In this document: piece after piece, positions 16,561-25,603 of the stretch
Numbering within the stretch: the stretch's first letter is position 1
How the letters are laid out: the number at the start of each line of letters is the position of its first letter
From: Caballeronia glebae
GTDB taxonomy: Bacteria; Pseudomonadota; Gammaproteobacteria; Burkholderiales; Burkholderiaceae
NCBI RefSeq assembly: GCF_001545035.1
Contig: NZ_FCOJ02000052.1
Location: 1-53,271 of the forward strand
Reading direction: 5' to 3'
DNA length: 53,271 nt
Made by a program: the position numbers and the translations under genes
The notes under the pieces: model-generated
Databases searched by the model: none
Told to the model about the DNA's origin: nothing
Seen by the model: only the letters and a program-made list of their open reading frames with translations

Positions 16561-17463
16561 ATGGATCGATTCAAGCAGATAGAGACGTTCGCCTCGGTCG
16601 TGGTGAAGGGCAGCCTGTCGGCGGCGGCGCAGGCGGAGGGCATCGCGCCAGCCGTTATCGGACGCAGGCTCGATGCGCTTGAAGAGCGGCTCGGCGTGAA
16701 GTTGCTCGTGCGCACGACGCGCCGGATCACGCTGACCTTCGAGGGCTCGGCGTTTCTCGAAGACTGCCAGCGCATCATCAACGACATGCAGAACGCGGAG
16801 GCGAGCGTGTCGGCGGGCGGCGTGAAGGCGAGCGGGCATTTGCGCGTCTCGGCGCCGGCGGGTTTCGGGCGTCGCCACGTCGCGCCGCTCGTGCCGAAAT
16901 TCACGACCTTGCATCCGGATGTGTCCGTCAGTCTCGATCTGACCGACCGCATGATCGATCTCGTCAACGAGGGTTTCGATTGCGCCGTGCGTCTGGGCGA
17001 GCTGCCGGATTCGTCGCTCGTCTCGCTCAAACTCGGGGAGAACCGGCGCGTGTGCGTCGCGTCGCCGGATTATCTGGGCAGACGCGGCGAGCCCGCCGAT
17101 CTCGCCGCGCTCGCGCATCACAACTGCCTCGCACTCGGCGCGTCGGCGAATCAGCAGCGCGGCTGGGTGTTCGAGCAGGACGGCAAGGTCGTGACGATCA
17201 AGGTCTCCGGCACGATGGAGTGTTCGGACGGCGCGGTGCTGCACGAATGGTGTCTCGAAGGCCGGGGCCTGGCCTGGCGTTCCTGGTGGGAAGTCGGCGA
17301 GGACATCGACGCGGGCCGCCTCGTGAGCGTGCTCGACGCGTTCGCCGCACCGCCGATCGGTATTCACGCCGTATTCCCGCAAAGACGACATTTGCCGTTG
17401 CGCGTGCGATTGTTTCTCGATCTGCTCAAGCATACGTATAACGCGACGGGGTATTGGGGTTGA
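16561..17463 (+). CDS. LysR-family transcriptional regulator
   Basis: A 300-residue LysR protein. The helix-turn-helix is near residues 18-45 (GSLSAAAQAEGIAPAVIGRR), followed by LGVKLLVRTTRRITLTFEG and a normal-length effector domain. There is no clear ribosome site; the ATG is chosen because the HTH follows at the usual distance. It diverges from the dehalogenase-aceB pair and lies between aceB and aceA, so control of the dehalogenase or of the glyoxylate genes is the natural guess. The effector is unknown. Confidence 0.88.
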   Translation: MDRFKQIETFASVVVKGSLSAAAQAEGIAPAVIGRRLDALEERLGVKLLVRTTRRITLTFEGSAFLEDCQRIINDMQNAEASVSAGGVKASGHLRVSAPAGFGRRHVAPLVPKFTTLHPDVSVSLDLTDRMIDLVNEGFDCAVRLGELPDSSLVSLKLGENRRVCVASPDYLGRRGEPADLAALAHHNCLALGASANQQRGWVFEQDGKVVTIKVSGTMECSDGAVLHEWCLEGRGLAWRSWWEVGEDIDAGRLVSVLDAFAAPPIGIHAVFPQRRHLPLRVRLFLDLLKHTYNATGYWG

Positions 17464-17610
17464 CCCGGCGGGCCGGAGAAAAATTCGGAATCCTATATGC
17501 AGCCATGGCGCGCAAGAGGCGGATCGCCACGCGAATGCATCGAAATTTCTCCGCCTCCGTCGCCGTTACTACAATGGAATCACGCACCATCACGTTACGG
17601 GAAGAACGCC

Positions 17611-18045
17611 ATGTTCAAACACATCCTCGTGCCGACCGACGGCTCGGAGCTATCGCAAAAGGCCATCGACGGCGCGATCGATCTCGCGCAATCCGTCGGC
17701 GCGCGCATCACGGCTTACGCGTGCCTTCCTCAATATCCGTATTCGCCATTCGCCGATGTCGCCGTCGAGCCGCCCGATGACTTTCACGCCCGCGCCGAAA
17801 ACGAAGCGCGCGAGCATCTGCGCGCGGTCGAGCGTGCCGCCGAAAGCGCCGGGGTGCCCTGCGCGAGCGTGACGAGCATCGATGCCGCGCCGTATATCGG
17901 GATCATCGAAGCGGCCGAGCAAAACGGCTGCGACGTGATTCTGATGGCGTCACACGGGCGGCGTGGAATCGGCAGCCTGCTGATCGGCAGCGAAACGCAG
18001 CGCGTGCTGACGCATACGAAGATTCCGGTCATCGTGTACCGCTGA
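17611..18045 (+). CDS. universal stress protein, UspA family
   Basis: A 144-residue single-domain Usp. It opens MFKHILVPTDGSELSQKAID, has DVILMASHGRRGIGS near 110-124 and then LLIGSETQRVLTHTK. The G-x2-G-x9-G-S/T pattern of the ATP-binding Usp subgroup is present. The start is set by this opening and a GGGAAG site; the frame is open further upstream. A TACAAT element lies 42 bp before the start. Role in stress survival is general family knowledge. It converges with aceA, and a 13-bp inverted repeat separates them. Confidence 0.92.
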   Translation: MFKHILVPTDGSELSQKAIDGAIDLAQSVGARITAYACLPQYPYSPFADVAVEPPDDFHARAENEAREHLRAVERAAESAGVPCASVTSIDAAPYIGIIEAAEQNGCDVILMASHGRRGIGSLLIGSETQRVLTHTKIPVIVYR

Positions 18046-18047
18046 TT

Positions 18048-18089
18048 GCTCAAACGAAAAGCGCACGCGCGATGCGTTTTCGTTTGAGC
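18048..18089. terminator. long hairpin between uspA and aceA, possible terminator
   Basis: GCTCAAACGAAAA (18048-18060) and TTTTCGTTTGAGC (18077-18089) pair perfectly over 13 bp, and CGCA/TGCG extends the stem inside. It begins 3 bp after the uspA stop. There is no T-run after the stem on either strand; four Ts lie within it, so it is not a textbook terminator. Confidence 0.5.
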
Positions 18090-18170
18090 GGCGGCGGTGG
18101 CGCGTCCCGCTTGCGCCACCGCCGCCGCTGCTTTCACCGCTCTCCCTGATTCAACCTGCCTGACGCGGTA

Positions 18171-19478
<1,308 letters not shown>

Positions 19479-19578
19479 AGCGCTTCTCCTTGAGATTGGA
19501 CTGAACGACGAATGTTGAATCGATGTTCCTGAACGACTTGAGCTCGGTGCGCCGGATTCGGCTGCCTGTGTTTGCTCA

Positions 19579-19594
19579 ACTCTTATATAAGAGT
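19579..19594. promoter_or_regulatory. perfect 16-bp palindrome upstream of aceA
   Basis: ACTCTTATATAAGAGT is self-complementary over all 16 bases. It lies 101 bp before the aceA start and includes a TATA-rich core that could overlap the -10 region. Likely a repressor site, protein unknown. Confidence 0.5.
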
Positions 19595-19636
19595 CTAGGC
19601 AAATGCAGCCTTGCGACATACCCCTTGGAGGAAGAT

Positions 19637-19690
19637 TTATCGATTATTTTTATATCGATAATTCAATGAGATACGATCCAAATATCGTAT
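19637..19690. promoter_or_regulatory. two further dyads upstream of aceA
   Basis: TTATCGAT (19637-19644) and ATCGATAA (19654-19661) form one dyad with a 9-bp spacer. ATACGAT (19671-19677) and ATCGTAT (19684-19690) form another with a 6-bp spacer. Both centre on ATCG(A/T)T half-sites about 31 bp apart, so they may be two sites of one activator. Confidence 0.4.
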
Positions 19691-19792
19691 TGTGAAATGG
19701 CTTTTTCTATCTTGCAACGACAGTGTTTGTGCCGCGCAGCACGTCTTTTGCGACGCAAAAGGTCATTGCACATCGTGAAATATGGAGAGGGA

Positions 19793-19827
19793 ACGAAAAA
19801 AAAACCGATGCACCAGGCATCGGTTTT
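19793..19827 (-). terminator. intrinsic terminator of the RNA helicase gene
   Basis: CCGATGC and GCATCGG pair around ACCAG, flanked by an A-run (19797-19804) and TTTT. Read on the minus strand it lies 47 nt after the helicase stop and ends in a long T-run. Confidence 0.88.
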
Positions 19828-19873
19828 CTTTTGCGACAGGGAAGCGGTGTGTGAAACCGCTCCTGGCGACTGC

Positions 19874-21517
19874 TTAGCTGCCGCGGCGCGGGGCGCGCGG
19901 ACCGTCGTTGCGACGTGCGGCGTAGCCGTCGCGCGAGCCGAAGCCGCCTTCGCGGTTGCCGCCGCGATAGCCGCCTTCGCTATTGCCGCCACGATAGCCG
20001 CCTTCGCTGTTACCGCTGCGGAAGCCGCCTTCGCGCGAACCCGTGTTCGCACCTGCGTTCGACTTGTTGGCATAGCCGCCGGCGTTGCCCGATCCATAGC
20101 TGCGACCGGTGCTGCTGCCGCCGGCGTTGCCGCCGCCGCCAAAGCGTCGGCCGCCACCGCCGTTACCGGCCGGACGGCCACGACCGCCGCCGAAACCGCC
20201 CTTGGGCGCCGTCTTGCGCGGCTCGAAGCCCACAACGACGTTCACCGGCAGCGGGTTACGCACGAAGCGCTCGATGCGCTTCAGCGCGCCCGTTTCGGCG
20301 TGATGCACGAGGCTCACCGCGGTGCCGCTGCGGCCAGCACGGCCGGTACGGCCGATACGGTGCACGTAGTCTTCCGCGAACTTCGGCAGGTCGTAGTTGA
20401 AGACGTGCGTGATGCCCGGGATGTCGATGCCGCGCGCGGCGACGTCGGTTGCGACCAGCACGCGCACGCGACGCTCGCGCAGCGCGCGGATCGTGCGATT
20501 GCGCGCGCCTTGCGGCAGATCGCCGTGCAGCGCGGCGGACTCGAAGCCTGCGTCGGCGAGACGGTTGGCGATGAGATCGGCGTCGCTCTTCGTTGCCGTG
20601 AAAACGATCGCCTGATCGAGTTCGGAGTCGCGCAGCAGATGGTCGAGCAGACGATCCTTGTGGTCGCGGTCATCGACATAGTGCACGGTCTGCGCGATAT
20701 TCTTCGCTTCCAGCTTCTGCACGATCTCGATGCGCTCCGGATTCTTCAGGAGACGCCCGGTCAGCGACGAAATCTTGCCGTCGATCGTTGCCGAGAAAAG
20801 CAGCGTCTGGCGCGAGGCCGGCGTCGCGTCGACGATCTTTTCGATATCGTCGATGAAGCCCATGTCGAGCATGCGGTCGGCTTCGTCGAGCACGAGAATG
20901 TTCAATTCCGACAGATCGATGCGGCCGCGCTCCAGATGGTCGATCAGACGGCCCGGCGTCGCGACCAGGATTTCGGGGTTCTTCGCGAGGAGCATCAACT
21001 GCTGACCGTACGCGACGCCGCCGAGAATGCTGACGGTGCGCAGGCGCAGATGCTTGCCGTACGTCGTCGCGGCGGTGGAAACCTGCATCGCGAGTTCGCG
21101 CGTCGGCGTGAGCACGAGCAGACGCGGGCGAGCGACCGGCTGCGGACGACGGCCGCGCTGGGCGTTCGCGTCACGCGGCGCACGCGGCTGTTGCGCTTCC
21201 AGCTTCTGCACTTGCAGGAATTTTTCGATGGCGGGCAGCATGAATGCCGCCGTCTTGCCCGAACCGGTCGGGCTGGAGACGAGCAGGTCGCGACCGGCGA
21301 GCGCGGCGGGAATAGCGCGCTGCTGCACGGGCGTCGGCGACTGATAGCCCGCTGCGGTCAGCGCGGACACGATTTCGGCGGAAAGGCCGAGCGATTCGAA
21401 AGTGGGGCCGGTGGGCGTGTCGGCCGGTGCTTCGATGGCCGGCGTGTCGACCGTGGGGGTGATGCTGATGTCTGCTGCGAGGTTGTCCAACGGGCTAGCT
21501 GTGAAGCTCGAAGTCAT
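19874..21517 (-). CDS. rhlE: DEAD-box ATP-dependent RNA helicase, RhlE-like
   Basis: A 547-residue DEAD-box helicase. After a 45-residue leader comes the Q motif (FESLGLSAEIVSALTAAGYQ), motif I SPTGSGKTAAF, motif Ia PTRELAMQV, motif II LDEADRMLDMGF, motif III FSATI, then motifs IV-VI ending in YVHRIGRTGRAGRSG. The C-terminal 110 residues are Gly/Arg/Asn-rich with 9-residue repeats of the type GGYRGGNSE, an RGG-like RNA-binding tail. The start at 21517 has AAGGA 6 nt upstream. RhlE-type helicases act in ribosome assembly and RNA decay, often in the cold. A long leader (about 140 nt) is predicted from the upstream promoter. Confidence 0.93.
   Translation of the reverse strand: MTSSFTASPLDNLAADISITPTVDTPAIEAPADTPTGPTFESLGLSAEIVSALTAAGYQSPTPVQQRAIPAALAGRDLLVSSPTGSGKTAAFMLPAIEKFLQVQKLEAQQPRAPRDANAQRGRRPQPVARPRLLVLTPTRELAMQVSTAATTYGKHLRLRTVSILGGVAYGQQLMLLAKNPEILVATPGRLIDHLERGRIDLSELNILVLDEADRMLDMGFIDDIEKIVDATPASRQTLLFSATIDGKISSLTGRLLKNPERIEIVQKLEAKNIAQTVHYVDDRDHKDRLLDHLLRDSELDQAIVFTATKSDADLIANRLADAGFESAALHGDLPQGARNRTIRALRERRVRVLVATDVAARGIDIPGITHVFNYDLPKFAEDYVHRIGRTGRAGRSGTAVSLVHHAETGALKRIERFVRNPLPVNVVVGFEPRKTAPKGGFGGGRGRPAGNGGGGRRFGGGGNAGGSSTGRSYGSGNAGGYANKSNAGANTGSREGGFRSGNSEGGYRGGNSEGGYRGGNREGGFGSRDGYAARRNDGPRAPRRGS
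19944..20042. repeat. 27-bp tandem repeat coding for the helicase tail
   Basis: The unit beginning CCGCCTTCGC recurs at 19944, 19971, 19998 and 20025, exactly 27 bp apart, three full copies and part of a fourth. It stays in frame and encodes the GGYRGGNSE-type repeats of the RNA helicase. Confidence 0.8.
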
Positions 21518-21662
21518 GTCGATCCTTGAAACGAGGAGTAAGGCGTCGGCGCCAATCGGCATACCCAGGTCGTTGGATTCAGCGAGCGAAGAAACAGCGA
21601 GCAAATCGAAAAACGTAGGCAACTCGCGCGAACGTGCGGCGAGTGTCTTTGTTAGAAGCTGT

Positions 21663-21717
21663 ATCGTATACCGCAGGCTCGATCGTTCCAAAGAGAACGA
21701 CGGGCGCTGACGTCAGC
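21663..21717 (-). promoter_or_regulatory. putative helicase promoter with adjacent palindrome
   Basis: On the minus strand TTGGAA (21691-21686) and TACGAT (21668-21663) are spaced by 17 bp. The perfect palindrome GCTGACGTCAGC (21706-21717) lies just upstream of the -35. The predicted start near 21656 would give a leader of about 139 nt. Confidence 0.4.
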
Positions 21718-21988
21718 CTGATGCATGACGGGCCGCGGAACATACTGCGCGCAATACAACGGCGCAACGGCCTAGCAGGGAGGGGACAGTTTCTAAACTG
21801 GATTGGAGCGAAACGCTACGAAGCGCCTTGCTGCGCGAGGCTTGCCCGGAGTTTTGTCAACAGGCATGCGATCCGCAATTCAAGCGCTAACCGCAAGTAT
21901 ATCCGAGTTTGCTGCACTGCGCCACATTTTGACGCATGGCCGCGCCATCTTCGGGCATCGGGCGGCGCGGCCATTGTTCGGTGGGCTC
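21718..21988. other. non-coding stretch between ACBP gene and helicase promoter
   Basis: About 270 bp in a 471-bp gap. It holds a GC-rich hairpin, GGCCGCGCC (21938-21946) with GGCGCGGCC (21964-21972), 16 bp after the end of the acyl-CoA-binding protein gene. The hairpin has no T-run, so it is a doubtful terminator. I see nothing else that I can name. Confidence 0.4.
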
Positions 21989-22258
21989 TCAGGCGGCTTC
22001 GCCCCGCTTGAGCGATGCGACGAGTTCGACGTAGCGCGCCTTGGCGTCGTCGACGGGCGTGCCTTGCAGCGCGGCCCACGCTTCATGTTTGTACTTGCCG
22101 GCGACGTCCGTGAAGCCCGGCTTTTCGCCCTGCACGTCGCCGATGCTCGCCTGCTTGAAGAGTGCATAGAGGCGCAACAGCGTGAGGTTGCCGGGGCGCT
22201 CGGGCAGTTGCGTCACGTCGGACTGGGCCTGGGCGAATAGCTGGTCGATGTCGGTCAT
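21989..22258 (-). CDS. acyl-CoA-binding protein
   Basis: An 89-residue four-helix ACBP, which binds medium- and long-chain acyl-CoA esters in the cytoplasm. The signature is present: LLRLYALFKQASIGDV (about 27-42) and GKYKHEAWAALQGTPVDDAK (about 54-73), with Tyr and Lys residues that contact CoA in the family. GGAG lies 6 nt before the ATG. Length is typical of the free-standing protein. It is common in eukaryotes and present in some proteobacteria. It diverges from tsaB with no obvious functional link. Confidence 0.92.
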   Translation of the reverse strand: MTDIDQLFAQAQSDVTQLPERPGNLTLLRLYALFKQASIGDVQGEKPGFTDVAGKYKHEAWAALQGTPVDDAKARYVELVASLKRGEAA

Positions 22259-22411
22259 GCGTGCTCCGTTTCTCTCGGGATGGACCGACGATCTTAGCAA
22301 GCGAGGCGCACGCGCCCTGTCGAGGCTTTCCTCCAACCGAGGACGTCCGCGAGGCGCGAACCGGATCGATCGCGGCGCGCGGATCACGCGAATCCGGCGC
22401 ATGTCCCGCAT

Positions 22412-22424
22412 TACAATACCGGCT
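22412..22424 (+). promoter_or_regulatory. -10 element close to the tsaB start
   Basis: TACAAT at 22412-22417 ends 7 bp before the tsaB ATG at 22425. If used, transcription would start at or next to the A of the start codon, giving a leaderless mRNA. No good -35 is visible. Confidence 0.35.
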
Positions 22425-23204
22425 ATGACACGCACCGTTTTGCTCGCCCTCGATACGTCGACAGAGTTTTGCTCCGTCGCGCTTCTGCTCGCCGACAGCG
22501 CTTTCGCCGCTACTCCGAATATCGCCGCGCCCCAGTACGTGAACGGCGACACGCGCGTCTGGCTTCGCCACGAGGCGACCGGCGCCGTGTCGAGCACGCG
22601 TCTCTTGCCCGCCGTGCGCGAACTCTTCGATGCCGCCGGTCTCGCGCTTGCCGATTGCGACGCGATCGCGTTCGGTGCGGGCCCCGGCTCGTTCACCGGG
22701 CTGCGTACGGCCACAGGCGTCGCGCAAGGACTGGCGTTCGGCCTGGGCGTGCCGGTCGTGCCGGTGAGCACGTTGCTCGCATGCGCGGAGGGCGCGCGCC
22801 TGAACGATCCGTCGATTCCTTCGCGCGTGCTCGCCGCGCTCGATGCCCGCATGGACGAGGCGTACTGGGCCGACTTCGAATTCGATGCCGCCGCCGGAGA
22901 ATGGCGTACGCTGCATCCGGCCGCGCTCGATAAACCCGGCGCGCTGCCGTTGCCCGACGCGCCGTTCGCGCTCGCCGGCAACGCTGCGGCCGCGTTCGGC
23001 GATCGCCTGCCGGCGCTCGCCGCCGCCGCGCGTGTCGATCGTGAAGCGTTGCCGCATGCATTGCCGGTCGCGCTCATCGGCTTGCGCGAACTGCGGGCGG
23101 GACGTGCGGTCGCGCCCGAACTCGCCGCGCCGGAATACGTGCGCGACAAGGTCGCTCAGACCACGGCCGAGCGCATGAAGGCACGCGAGGAGGCGCTTCG
23201 GTGA
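22425..23204 (+). CDS. tsaB: tRNA N6-threonylcarbamoyladenosine factor TsaB
   Basis: A 259-residue TsaB of the ASKHA (HSP70-actin-like) fold. It works with TsaC, TsaD and TsaE to make t6A at position 37 of ANN-reading tRNAs. LLALDTSTEFCSVALL opens the protein and AFGAGPGSFTGLRTATGVAQ (about 85-104) is the hallmark. The start codon has no ribosome site, but a TACAAT lies just before it. It overlaps rimI by 4 bp (GTGA), the common tsaB-rimI pairing, suggesting coupled translation. Confidence 0.93.
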   Translation: MTRTVLLALDTSTEFCSVALLLADSAFAATPNIAAPQYVNGDTRVWLRHEATGAVSSTRLLPAVRELFDAAGLALADCDAIAFGAGPGSFTGLRTATGVAQGLAFGLGVPVVPVSTLLACAEGARLNDPSIPSRVLAALDARMDEAYWADFEFDAAAGEWRTLHPAALDKPGALPLPDAPFALAGNAAAAFGDRLPALAAAARVDREALPHALPVALIGLRELRAGRAVAPELAAPEYVRDKVAQTTAERMKAREEALR

Positions 23205-23695
23205 GCGGGGTGCTGCTGGCCGATCGGTATCTCACGCCGATGACCGAAGCGGACCTCGATGAAGTCGCCGCGGTCGAAAAGCTCGCCTACGAGTTCCCGT
23301 GGAGCCGCGGCAATTTCCAGGATTCGCTGCGTAACGGTTATTTCGGCGTGTGTCTGCGCCACGTGACCGGTACGCTGATCGGCTATTGCGTGCTGATGCC
23401 CGTGGTCGACGAGATGCATCTGCTCAACTTATGCGTCGCGCCGGTGGCGCAGCATGCGGGCGCGGGTCTCACGCTGCTGCGCGAGGCGGTGCGCATCACG
23501 CGCGCGAAGAAGCTCGAAGGCGTGCTGCTCGAAGTGCGGCCGTCCAATCCGCGCGCGATCCAGCTTTACGAGCGATTCGGTTTCGCAGCCATCGGGCGTC
23601 GCAAAAATTATTATCCCGCGCGACATCGCTCGCGCGAGGACGCAATCGTCATGCGTCTGTCGTTCATGGAGGAGAGTGCGCATGGCGCTCGATGA
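23201..23695 (+). CDS. rimI: ribosomal protein S18-alanine N-acetyltransferase
   Basis: A 164-residue GNAT acetyltransferase that acetylates the N-terminal alanine of ribosomal protein S18. Starts at GTG 23201, overlapping the tsaB stop. The acetyl-CoA region is LNLCVAPVAQHAGAGLTLLR and the C-terminal LEVRPSNPRAIQLYERFGF is strongly RimI-like. It continues with NYYPARHRSREDAIVM. It overlaps the next gene (UDG) by 14 bp, so tsaB, rimI and udg are probably on one message. Confidence 0.92.
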   Translation: MSGVLLADRYLTPMTEADLDEVAAVEKLAYEFPWSRGNFQDSLRNGYFGVCLRHVTGTLIGYCVLMPVVDEMHLLNLCVAPVAQHAGAGLTLLREAVRITRAKKLEGVLLEVRPSNPRAIQLYERFGFAAIGRRKNYYPARHRSREDAIVMRLSFMEESAHGAR

Positions 23696-24620
23696 AATGC
23701 TGATTGAGGAGTTGGGCATCGGACCGGTCTGGGTCCGGCGCGGCGCTGCCGCTTTGACGCCGGGCGAGGACGAGCGTCCACCCGTCGCGCAGGTGACGGA
23801 GGCGGGCACACCCGTCGCGGTGCGGCAAGAGCCGACGCCTGCCGAGCCGCCGTCGCAGCCGATAGAAGCGCCCACGCGCGCGATCCGGCACGAAGCGAAA
23901 CCCGGCGATCAGCCCGAATCCGACGCGCCGCCCCTCGACGCCTACGACGATCTCCCCTGGACCGACGAGGCGCCCGTGCACGTCGAGCCCGCCGTCGCCG
24001 AAGCGCCGAGCGACGTCCACACGCTCGACTGGGACGCGCTTGCCGAGCGCGTCGCGAATTGCGAGCGCTGCCGTCTGTGCGAACGCCGCACGAACACGGT
24101 CTTCGGCGTCGGCGATCGCGAAGCGGACTGGATGCTGATCGGTGAAGCGCCGGGCGAGAACGAGGACAAGCAGGGCGAGCCGTTCGTGGGCCAGGCCGGC
24201 AAGCTGCTCGACAACATGCTGCGCGCGCTCACGCTGTCGCGGCAGTCGAACGTGTATATCGCAAACGTGATCAAGTGCCGGCCGCCCGGCAACCGCAATC
24301 CCGAACTCGATGAAGTCGCGCGCTGCGAGCCGTATCTGCAACGGCAGGTCGAGCTCGTGAAGCCGAAGGTCATCGTCGCGATGGGGCGCTTCGCCGCGCA
24401 AAGTCTGTTGAAGAACGAGGCCAGCATCTCGTCGATGCGCTCTCGTGTGCACGAATATCGCGGCGTGCCGGTGATCGTCACGTATCACCCGGCTTATCTG
24501 TTGCGCAGCCTTCAGGACAAGTCGAAGGCGTGGGCCGATCTCTGTCTCGCGCGCAAAACGTATCGCGAGGCGCTCGCCGCGCTCGGCGTCGAGCAAGGAG
24601 CGGAGAAGGGCGGCATCTGA
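23682..24620 (+). CDS. uracil-DNA glycosylase, family 4 (iron-sulfur)
   Basis: A 312-residue protein. The C-terminal 200 residues are a family 4 UDG, which removes uracil from DNA. Cys residues in NCERCRLC and in KCRPPGNRNP and ARCEPYLQRQ fit the 4Fe-4S ligands. Catalytic motifs are LIGEAPGENEDKQGEPF and VIVTYHPAYLLR. The N-terminal 110 residues are Pro/Ala/Glu-rich and look unstructured, apart from a conserved-looking MLIEELGIGPVWVRRG at the start. GGAGGAGAG precedes the ATG. It overlaps rimI by 14 bp and the DUF1853 start by 1 bp. The low-complexity N-terminus may mediate protein contacts (inference). Confidence 0.9.
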   Translation: MALDEMLIEELGIGPVWVRRGAAALTPGEDERPPVAQVTEAGTPVAVRQEPTPAEPPSQPIEAPTRAIRHEAKPGDQPESDAPPLDAYDDLPWTDEAPVHVEPAVAEAPSDVHTLDWDALAERVANCERCRLCERRTNTVFGVGDREADWMLIGEAPGENEDKQGEPFVGQAGKLLDNMLRALTLSRQSNVYIANVIKCRPPGNRNPELDEVARCEPYLQRQVELVKPKVIVAMGRFAAQSLLKNEASISSMRSRVHEYRGVPVIVTYHPAYLLRSLQDKSKAWADLCLARKTYREALAALGVEQGAEKGGI

Positions 24621-25603
24621 TGACGGCCCCGGCGAGCGAGCTCACGCGCCTCGTCGATCGTTTCGACGACGTTACGGTTCGCGATCTCGCCTGGCTTCTG
24701 TTTGCGCCCGATCTGCTGCGCGAGGGCGACGCCGCGCTGGCGCATCCGTTCGCATCGGCGCAAGAGCGCGACGCGACGCTCACGTGGCTGAAGGCGCTCG
24801 ACGCCGCACCGCAGCCGCTCCACGGTCACGCGCGCGATCCCAAGTTCACACGGCTCGGCATCTATGCCGAGAGCCTCGTCCGCTTCTTTCTTGCGCATGG
24901 GCCGGCGGCGCGGCTCATCGCGGCGAACGTGCCGTTGCGGCATCAGCGGCGCACCATCGGCGAATGCGATTTTCTGCTCGAATCGGCAAGTGGCGCGCGG
25001 CTGCATTGGGAGCTGGCGGTGAAGTTCTACCTTCATATCGGCGACGACGACGGCGACGCGTCACGCGCGGCGCGTCTATCGAACTACGTCGGGCCGAATC
25101 TTCAGGATCGCTTCGATATCAAGCACGCGCGGCTCATGACGCATCAACTGGCGCTGACGCGGCGCGCCGAGTTCGCCTTGCTCGGCTTCGACGGGCCGTG
25201 GCAGGCGCAGTTGTTCATCAAGGGCAGGCTCTTCTATCACGGGCTCGACGGCGATCAGGTCGCGCCCGCGCCCGAAATCGGCGAGAACCATTTGCGCGGA
25301 TGGTGGCTGACGGCCTCGGAATGGCGCGAGGCGCGGGCGATTGCGCCGAACGACGACCGCGCGTGGATCGTGCAGCCGCGCATGGCATGGCTCGCGTCGC
25401 GGCGGCTCGATGCGGATGCCGCCCGCACGCTGATCGCGGAATCGGATGCGATCCGCGCGCGTCTCGAAGGCACGATCGCGCCGACCATGATCGCCGCCTA
25501 CGCGCGCGACGAAGCGGGGAATTTCGTCGAGGAATCGCGCGGTTTCATCGTGCCGGACGACTGGCCGATGCGCGCGCGCGAATTCGCCGCGTCGGCGAAC
25601 TGA
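24620..25603 (+). CDS. DUF1853 family protein
   Basis: A 327-residue protein that I recognise as DUF1853. Its ATG overlaps the UDG stop as TGATG. Seen: VRDLAWLLFAPDLL near the N-terminus, GECDFLLESASGARLHWELA with an acidic-Lys arrangement (E-x-D ... E-x-K) and LSNYVGPNLQDRFDIKHARL. The E/D ... E-x-K pattern resembles the restriction-endonuclease-like fold of many nucleases; this reading is inference. It ends the run tsaB-rimI-udg-DUF1853, which suggests some link to nucleic-acid maintenance. Its stop is directly followed by the thiD stop on the other strand. Confidence 0.8.
   Translation: MTAPASELTRLVDRFDDVTVRDLAWLLFAPDLLREGDAALAHPFASAQERDATLTWLKALDAAPQPLHGHARDPKFTRLGIYAESLVRFFLAHGPAARLIAANVPLRHQRRTIGECDFLLESASGARLHWELAVKFYLHIGDDDGDASRAARLSNYVGPNLQDRFDIKHARLMTHQLALTRRAEFALLGFDGPWQAQLFIKGRLFYHGLDGDQVAPAPEIGENHLRGWWLTASEWREARAIAPNDDRAWIVQPRMAWLASRRLDADAARTLIAESDAIRARLEGTIAPTMIAAYARDEAGNFVEESRGFIVPDDWPMRAREFAASAN

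Larger units (their letters stand above)
19479..19873. other. intergenic region upstream of aceA
   Basis: About 395 bp with no gene. It contains the aceA control region (dyads at 19579-19594, 19637-19661 and 19671-19690), a low-GC patch at about 19630-19695, and the helicase terminator at 19801-19827. Confidence 0.6.

Noticed and set aside
21938..21972. Hairpin after the acyl-CoA-binding protein gene as an intrinsic terminator
   Set aside because: The stem is strong but no T-run follows on either strand.
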